A stretch of DNA of 16,375 nt. Source: Thiohalospira sp051746205 (GTDB lineage: Bacteria > Pseudomonadota > Gammaproteobacteria > Thiohalospirales > Thiohalospiraceae). The notes beneath the pieces are model-generated. The model searched no databases. It was given only the letters and a program-made list of their open reading frames with translations, and was not told where the DNA came from. Below, one piece after another: positions 11,565-16,375 of this stretch; positions within the stretch are counted from its first letter, which is position 1, and each line of letters opens with the position of its first letter. Position numbers and translations under genes: made by a program. Where the stretch lies: NCBI GenBank assembly GCA_051746205.1, contig JBNJEU010000037.1, forward strand, positions 1 to 16,375. The letters are read 5' to 3'.

Positions 11565-12674
11565 ATGCCCGGCAGTGATCCGCTTCCCCTTCCCCTGAGC
11601 ACCATCCACGCCCGTTTTCGCGACAGCACCGAGCCGCTCTGCGCGGGTCTGTTCGAAGCGCACCACGGCGATGACCCGGAGGTGGCGACCATCGCCCCGC
11701 TGGAGACCGCCGGCCCGGGGGCGCTGGTCTTCGTGGCGAAGCCGGAGGATGTCACCGCCGTGCTCGAGCGTGGCGTGCGCGCCCTGGTGGCCTCGGCGGA
11801 GGCAGCCGAGGCGGTGGCCGCAGCGCCGGAGGGCGGGGAGGTCGGTGTGCTGGTGAGCGGCAACGTGACCCTGGCGCTGGCGCTGGTGAAACAGGCGTAC
11901 GCCGATCCCCAGCCGCTGGCCGACCACCTGGCGGGGGTCGACGCCGGCGCCCGGGTCGCCGATGACGCCGAACTGGGCCGCGACGTGCGGGTCGGCCCGT
12001 TCGTGGTCATCGAGCCGGGGGCGGTGATCGGCGATGGCTGCGTCATCCACGCTCACGCCGTGATCCAGCGCGGCGCGCGGCTCGGGGCCGGCTGTACCAT
12101 CCACCCCCACGCCGTGATCGGCTTCGATTGCGAACTCGGTGCCGAGGTTATCGTCAAGTCGGGGACCGTCATCGGCTCCGAGGGCTTCGGCTTTGCCCAG
12201 GACGCCGAGCGCCACAGCCACCGGATCCCGCAGAGCGGACGCGTGGTCGTGGGTCCGCGCACGGTCATCGGCGCCAACTGCGTGCTGGATCGCGCCACCT
12301 TCGGCGAGACCCGGGTGGAGGCGGGAGTGATCATGGACAACTTCTGCCACATCGCCCACAACTGCACCATCGGCGAGGACGCCATCCTCACTGCCGGCTT
12401 CATCGTCGCCGGCTCCACCCGCATCGGCAAGCGGGTCATCGCCAGTGGCCAGACCGGGGTTCTCGATCACCTGAACATCGCTGACGACGTGGTCCTGCTG
12501 CAGCGCGCCGGGGTCATCGAGGACATCGACGAGCCTGGTTATTACGCCGGCATGCCGGCGCGCCCGCTGGCGGAATACCAGCGGACCGTCGCCATGCAGA
12601 AGCGCCTCGGGGACATGCGCAAGAAGCTCAATGCCCTGGAGAAGCGGCTGGACGCCGGTGAGGGCGGCGACTAG
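11565..12674 (+). CDS. LpxD-type UDP-3-O-(3-hydroxyacyl)glucosamine N-acyltransferase, stand-alone copy
   Basis: LpxD adds a second 3-hydroxyacyl chain, from acyl-ACP, to UDP-3-O-acylglucosamine in lipid A synthesis. The 369-aa product has the three LpxD parts: an N-terminal uridine-binding domain (about 10-120, with PGALVFVAKPEDV), a left-handed beta-helix of hexapeptide repeats (about 125-315) with GFGFA at 207-211 and the catalytic His at H265 in HIAHN, and a C-terminal helix (AEYQRTVAMQKRLGDMRKKLNALEKRL). After H265 the sequence (CTIGEDAILTAGFIVAGSTRIG) departs from the usual IAGCVGIAGSxxIG stretch. Canonical lpxD sits with bamA, skp, fabZ and lpxA; this copy is isolated, so it is probably a second paralogue, or it acts on another UDP-sugar. 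AAGGA 6-7 nt ahead supports the ATG. Confidence 0.88.
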   Translation: MPGSDPLPLPLSTIHARFRDSTEPLCAGLFEAHHGDDPEVATIAPLETAGPGALVFVAKPEDVTAVLERGVRALVASAEAAEAVAAAPEGGEVGVLVSGNVTLALALVKQAYADPQPLADHLAGVDAGARVADDAELGRDVRVGPFVVIEPGAVIGDGCVIHAHAVIQRGARLGAGCTIHPHAVIGFDCELGAEVIVKSGTVIGSEGFGFAQDAERHSHRIPQSGRVVVGPRTVIGANCVLDRATFGETRVEAGVIMDNFCHIAHNCTIGEDAILTAGFIVAGSTRIGKRVIASGQTGVLDHLNIADDVVLLQRAGVIEDIDEPGYYAGMPARPLAEYQRTVAMQKRLGDMRKKLNALEKRLDAGEGGD

Positions 12675-13723
12675 GTCGAATCGCGGGGAAACAGGACCAG
12701 GTGGTGGAAGGCGGGTCTGACCCGGACCGCGGTCCCGACCTCGAAATCGTCGTGGCTGGGTGACAGGCAGAGTACTCGCGCCCCGCTGGGCAGTTTCACC
12801 GTATAGAAGAAGCTCGCGCCGCGGAAATTGCGCTCGATCACCTCGCCGGTGCCCTCCGGATCCCGCTCCAGCACCACGTCGTCGGGACGCACCAGCAGAT
12901 CCAGCTGCTGATCCACCGGCCAGTCGCGCAGGGTCTCGCCATGGAGATCGCCGATCTCCGTGCGCACCCGCCCCCCATCGATGACCACCCCGGGCAACCG
13001 GACGCCGTGGCCGATGAAGTCGGCCACGAAGGGGTGGGCGGGCCGATGATAGAGGTTGTAGGCCGTATCCCACTGGCGCAGGCGCGCCTCGTGCATCACC
13101 CCGACCTCGTCGGCCATGGCGAAGGCCTCCATCTGGTCGTGGGTCACCAGCAGGGTGGTGGTACCGGTGGTTCGCAGGATCCCGCGCAGCTCCCGGGGGA
13201 GCTGTTCGCGCAACTCGACGTCCAGGCTGGAGAACGGCTCGTCCAGCAGCAGGATGTCGGGCTCCGGTGCCAGAGCACGGGCGATGGCCACGCGCTGCTG
13301 CTGACCGCCGGAGAGGTTGTGGGGGTAGCGATCCCCCATGTGCGGCAGGCCCACCAGTGCCAGCAGTTCGGCCACCCGGCCCCGGCGTTTCCGTGCCGGC
13401 AGCGAGTGGATGCCGAAGGCGACGTTCTCGGTCACGTTCAGATGGGGAAAGAGGGCCAGGTCCTGGAAGACCATGCCGACATTGCGACACTCCGGGGGGC
13501 GGGTCCAGCCGGGGCCGCTGACCTGTTCGCCGTGGAGCAGGATGCTGCCCGAACGCGGGATCTCGAAACCGGCGATGGCGCGTAGCAGACTCGTCTTGCC
13601 ACAGCCGCTGGGGCCGAGTAGACAACCGATCTTCCCCTGGGCGATGTCGAATGAAACATGGTCCACCGCCGGTGTGTCGTCGAACGCGATGGATAGGTCG
13701 CGGACCTGCAGGCGATCAGTCAT
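12671..13723 (-). CDS. fbpC: Fe(3+) ABC transporter ATP-binding protein
   Basis: This is the cytosolic ATPase that powers ferric iron import. The 350-aa product has Walker A GPSGCGKT (37-44), Q-loop Q87 in MVFQDLALFP, ABC signature LSGGQQQR (137-144), Walker B ILLLDEP (157-163) and the H-loop H195. The regulatory C-terminal domain (about 240-350) is of the TOBE type seen in FbpC/MalK-like ATPases. Its ATG (13723) overlaps fbpB by 8 nt, with GGGAG just ahead. The stop overlaps the stop of the lpxD-like gene on the opposite strand: a single CTAG provides both TAG codons. Linkage to FbpA- and FbpB-type genes supports iron as substrate; related ATPases also serve sulfate, thiamine or polyamine systems. 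Confidence 0.92.
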   Translation of the reverse strand: MTDRLQVRDLSIAFDDTPAVDHVSFDIAQGKIGCLLGPSGCGKTSLLRAIAGFEIPRSGSILLHGEQVSGPGWTRPPECRNVGMVFQDLALFPHLNVTENVAFGIHSLPARKRRGRVAELLALVGLPHMGDRYPHNLSGGQQQRVAIARALAPEPDILLLDEPFSSLDVELREQLPRELRGILRTTGTTTLLVTHDQMEAFAMADEVGVMHEARLRQWDTAYNLYHRPAHPFVADFIGHGVRLPGVVIDGGRVRTEIGDLHGETLRDWPVDQQLDLLVRPDDVVLERDPEGTGEVIERNFRGASFFYTVKLPSGARVLCLSPSHDDFEVGTAVRVRPAFHHLVLFPRDST

Positions 13724-15440
13724 GACTCTCCCGGGCGCGGCTGATGGCGCGGCTGAGCAGGATTACGGGCACCAGTCCGGCCAGGACAATGGTCAGGGCC
13801 GGCGGGGCGGCGGCGCGCAGGCGCTCGTCCGAGGCCAGTTCGAAGGCGCGCACCGCCAGGGTATTGAAATCGAAGGGCCGCAGAACCAGCGTCGCCGGCA
13901 GCTCCTTGAGCACATCGACGAAGACCAGCAGCCCGGCGGTGAGCAGGCTACCGCGGATCAGCGGCATGTGCACGCGGCGCAGGACCTCCAGGGGCCGCAG
14001 ACCCATGGACCGGGCAGCGTCGTCCATGCTTGATTTGACCCGGCCCAGGCCGGATTCCACGCTGTTCAGGGCCACCGCCAGAAAACGGGCGACATACGCG
14101 AAGATCAATGCCGCCAGGGTGCCGCTGAGAAGCAGTCCGGAACTGATCCCGAACTGGTCGCGCAGCCAGCTGTCGATGGTGTTGTCGAACCACGCGAAGG
14201 GGATGACGACACCCACGGCGATGACCATCCCGGGCACCGCATAGCCGATGCCGGCGATCCGCGTGGCTACGCTGGTCGTCTTCGACGGTGCCAGCCGGTA
14301 GCCGTAGGCCAGAAAGAGGGCGCAAAGCACCGTCAGGCCGGCGGCGGTGGCGGCGAGACCCAGAGAACGGCTGGTGAGAACGGCGAAATCGCCGACTCCC
14401 AGCCGGGGCAGCGCCTCGATGGTCCAGCCCAGCAGTTGTAGAGAGGGCAGGATGAAACCGAGCAGCAAGGGCAGGAGACAGGCGACCACCGCCGCAGCGG
14501 CACGCCAGCCACCGAGATGGAAGCTCGGGCCGGGCTGCCAGGTGCCGTGATGGTGATAGCGCGCGCGCCGCCGCGATGCGCGCTCAAGGACGACCAGGAT
14601 CAGCACGAAGCTCATCAGCACCGCCGACAGTTGAGCGGCGGCATTGATGTCGCCGAGCCCGAACCAGGTGCGGAAGATCCCGGTGGTGAAGGTCGGCACA
14701 CCGAAGTACTGCACCGTGCCGTAGTCGGCCAGGGTCTCCATCAACGTGAGGGTCAGACCGGCGACAATCGCGGGTCGGGCCAGCGGCAACGCGGCCCGGC
14801 GGAACATCGACCAGGGTCCGAGCCCGAGGGTGCGCGCCACATTCAGGGCGCTGGCCGACTGTTCCAGGAAGGCGGAACGGGCGAGCAGATAGACATACGG
14901 ATAGAGGACCAGGGTCAGCATGGCCGCGGCTCCCCACAGGGAGCGAATCTCCGGGAACCAGTAGTCGCCGGTGGACCAGCCGGAAGCGGCCCGTAGCACT
15001 CCCTGCACCGGCCCACCACTGTCCAGCATGCCGGTATAGGTGTAGGCGATGATGTAGGCCGGCATTGCCATGGGCAGCAGCAGGGCCCATTCAAAGAAGC
15101 GCCGCCCGGGGAAGTGGCAGGTGCTGCAGAGCCACGCCGTTGCGGTGCCGATGAAGAGGGTGCCGGTGCCGACACCGAGCATCAGCAACAGGGAGTTGGT
15201 CACATATTCGTGCAGGACCGTCTGGCGCAGATGGTTCCACGTGTCGGAGGAAGGCCAGAGGAACGAGGTGGCAATGACCAGTACCGGCAGCGCCAGTACC
15301 GCCGCCAGCAGAACCACGCCGCCCCGCCACGCGGTCAGAACGTGACGACCCCGACGCTGGTCGACCAGCGCCGGGGTGTCGGGGCCGCCGCCGGAGTCAA
15401 CGACGGCTGCGGAAGGCGCTCTTTGCCGAATCAGCGCCAA
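13716..15440 (-). CDS. fbpB: Fe(3+) ABC transporter permease
   Basis: This inner-membrane permease comprises two fused halves, 574 aa and about 12 hydrophobic segments. Each half has an EAA-type coupling loop: NVARTLGLGPWSMFRRAALPLARPAI in the first and DAARSMGLRPLEVLRRVHMPLIRGS in the second. FbpB-specific segments such as ADYGTVQYFGVPTFTTGIFRTWFGLG and LKELPATLVLRPFDFNTLAVRAFELASDE are intact, giving good support for the ferric-iron class. The frame starts with TTG at 15440, overlapping the fbpA stop by 10 nt; no better ATG or GTG start exists before the first membrane helix (about residue 38). Ribosome-binding is weak, consistent with translational coupling to fbpA. Confidence 0.92.
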   Translation of the reverse strand: MALIRQRAPSAAVVDSGGGPDTPALVDQRRGRHVLTAWRGGVVLLAAVLALPVLVIATSFLWPSSDTWNHLRQTVLHEYVTNSLLLMLGVGTGTLFIGTATAWLCSTCHFPGRRFFEWALLLPMAMPAYIIAYTYTGMLDSGGPVQGVLRAASGWSTGDYWFPEIRSLWGAAAMLTLVLYPYVYLLARSAFLEQSASALNVARTLGLGPWSMFRRAALPLARPAIVAGLTLTLMETLADYGTVQYFGVPTFTTGIFRTWFGLGDINAAAQLSAVLMSFVLILVVLERASRRRARYHHHGTWQPGPSFHLGGWRAAAAVVACLLPLLLGFILPSLQLLGWTIEALPRLGVGDFAVLTSRSLGLAATAAGLTVLCALFLAYGYRLAPSKTTSVATRIAGIGYAVPGMVIAVGVVIPFAWFDNTIDSWLRDQFGISSGLLLSGTLAALIFAYVARFLAVALNSVESGLGRVKSSMDDAARSMGLRPLEVLRRVHMPLIRGSLLTAGLLVFVDVLKELPATLVLRPFDFNTLAVRAFELASDERLRAAAPPALTIVLAGLVPVILLSRAISRARESHD

Positions 15441-16375
15441 CCGGCCCGATCCATCAGCCGCACGGCATCCGCGTTGAGCTCGCCGAGGGTGGCCAGGCTC
15501 AGGTCATCGGCCTTGAAATCGCCCCATTCGGCCAGGGTGTCCGACATCGGCACGCCCGGGCGCACCGGATGCTCGTTGTTGACCTCGGCATACCATTCCT
15601 GGGAGTCCTCCCGCACCAGGAACTCGATGAACTCGCGCACGGCGTCGTCCTTGTCGCTGGCGGCGACCATGCCGGCACCGGAGATGTTCACATGGGCGCC
15701 GCGGCCCTCCTGATTCGGCCAGACCAGCCGCAGGCTCTCGGCCACCTCGCGGTCGTCCTCGCTGCCGTTGAGCATGGCGCCGTAGTAGTAGGTGTTGGCC
15801 ACGGCCACATCGCACTCACCCGACGCGACGGCGCGCAACTGGTCGCGGTCGCCGCCCTGCGGGGAGCGAGCCATGTTGTTCACCAGGTCGTTCGCCCACT
15901 CCTCCGTGGTGTCCTCGCCCTCGTGGGCGATGAGGGAGGCGACCAGTGACTGGTTGTAGATGTTCTCGGATGAGCGGATGCAGATCCGGCCTTCCCATTC
16001 CGGGTCGGCCAGATCGGCATAGGTCTCGATGGCGCCCTCATCGACCCGGTCGCGATGGGTGAAGATGACCCGGGCGCGCTGCGAGAGGCCATACCAGTGG
16101 CCATCGGGATCGCGGTAGGTCTCCGGGATCGCCGAATCCAGTTTTTCGGACTCGAGCGATTGCAGCACATCGGCCTCCTTTGCCTGGTGAAGGTTGCCGG
16201 CATCCACGGTGATCAGGACGTCGGCCGGCGTGTTGCGGCCCTCGTTCTCGAGCCGCGAGAGCAGCGCACCGGCCTTGGCGGTCAGCAGGTTGACCTCGAT
16301 GCCGCTTTCCTCGGTGAAACGGTCCAGCAGCGGCTTGATCAGGGCCTCTTTGCGAGCGGAGTAGAGGTTCAGCGT
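15431..16375 (-). CDS. fbpA: Fe(3+) ABC transporter substrate-binding protein, 5' end cut off by the window
   Basis: This is the periplasmic ferric-iron-binding protein of the fbpABC importer. 314 codons are present. The frame is open to the window end, beginning TLNLYSARKEALIKPLLDRF, which corresponds to the mature FbpA N-terminus (LxVYSSRKEPLI...), so only the signal peptide and a few residues are missing. The iron-binding tyrosines lie in VANTYYYGAML (Tyr codons at 15790-15782). The DAVREFIEFLVREDSQEWYAE segment near the end is typical. The protein is rich in Asp and Glu, as expected for secreted proteins of halophiles. An in-frame ATG at 16207 is internal, not the start. Promoter and any Fur site lie outside the window. 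Confidence 0.93.
   Translation of the reverse strand, partial: TLNLYSARKEALIKPLLDRFTEESGIEVNLLTAKAGALLSRLENEGRNTPADVLITVDAGNLHQAKEADVLQSLESEKLDSAIPETYRDPDGHWYGLSQRARVIFTHRDRVDEGAIETYADLADPEWEGRICIRSSENIYNQSLVASLIAHEGEDTTEEWANDLVNNMARSPQGGDRDQLRAVASGECDVAVANTYYYGAMLNGSEDDREVAESLRLVWPNQEGRGAHVNISGAGMVAASDKDDAVREFIEFLVREDSQEWYAEVNNEHPVRPGVPMSDTLAEWGDFKADDLSLATLGELNADAVRLMDRAGWR

Noticed and set aside
10962..13625. 887-aa open frame on the minus strand across the GNAT, lpxD-like and fbpC genes
   Set aside because: It runs antisense to two clear genes and out of frame through fbpC. The translation is low-complexity Arg/Gly/Pro/Ala/Asp with no domain, a shadow of high GC content.
1..16375. CRISPR arrays, tRNA genes, rRNA genes, prophage or insertion-sequence genes
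   Set aside because: No direct-repeat arrays, tRNA-like cloverleaf sequences, rRNA segments or transposase/integrase reading frames were seen on either strand. A tRNAscan/CRISPR-finder run would be the formal test.

Overview
The window looks like chromosomal DNA from a high-GC gammaproteobacterium. The order zapB-like/zapA - 6S RNA - fau on one strand, divergent from ygfB-pepP-ubiH-ubiI on the other, is the classic gammaproteobacterial (E. coli-type) neighbourhood. The strong G/C third-position bias and the acidic FbpA-type protein suggest a relative of the halophilic Ectothiorhodospiraceae (Halorhodospira/Spiribacter-like). That placement is inference only; no rRNA or other marker is present.

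Left region (1-3872): a 5' fragment of a class I glutamine amidotransferase gene (- strand) diverges from ilvA, biosynthetic threonine ammonia-lyase (+ strand). After ilvA, a 145-bp palindromic repeat with 31-bp perfectly matching outer arms fills the space up to a convergent type II toxin-antitoxin module (RelE-like toxin, then an antitoxin with a C-terminal Xre-type HTH). Upstream on the same strand are an unrecognised 115-aa gene and an EVE-domain (PUA-like) gene. A 30-codon membrane-peptide ORF on the + strand sits between the EVE gene and fau.

Central region (3876-10506): fau (5-formyl-THF cyclo-ligase), a well-supported 6S RNA (ssrS), zapA and a zapB-like coiled-coil gene run leftward. 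The divergent rightward operon begins with an unrecognised 113-aa gene, then ygfB, pepP, ubiH, ubiI and a 65-aa two-helix membrane protein. Its internal junctions are 1-8 nt overlaps, except the short ygfB-pepP gap. The two operons have well-formed back-to-back sigma-70-type promoters at 5456-5520.

Right region (10517-16375): a gamma-glutamylcyclotransferase-like gene (-), a GNAT acetyltransferase (+) and an isolated LpxD-type acyltransferase (+). The last is convergent, with a 4-bp CTAG stop overlap, on an iron ABC transporter operon fbpA-fbpB-fbpC (-). fbpA runs off the right end.

The most unusual signal is regulatory. Three unrelated genes (ilvA, the toxin gene, and the 113-aa gene heading the ygfB-ubi operon) each have a -35/-10 pair with a 16-17 nt spacer. 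In each, the -10 hexamer ends exactly 6 nt before the ATG and there is no Shine-Dalgarno sequence. This is the geometry of leaderless mRNAs. In the toxin-antitoxin module it would mean a leaderless toxin and an SD-driven antitoxin on one transcript.
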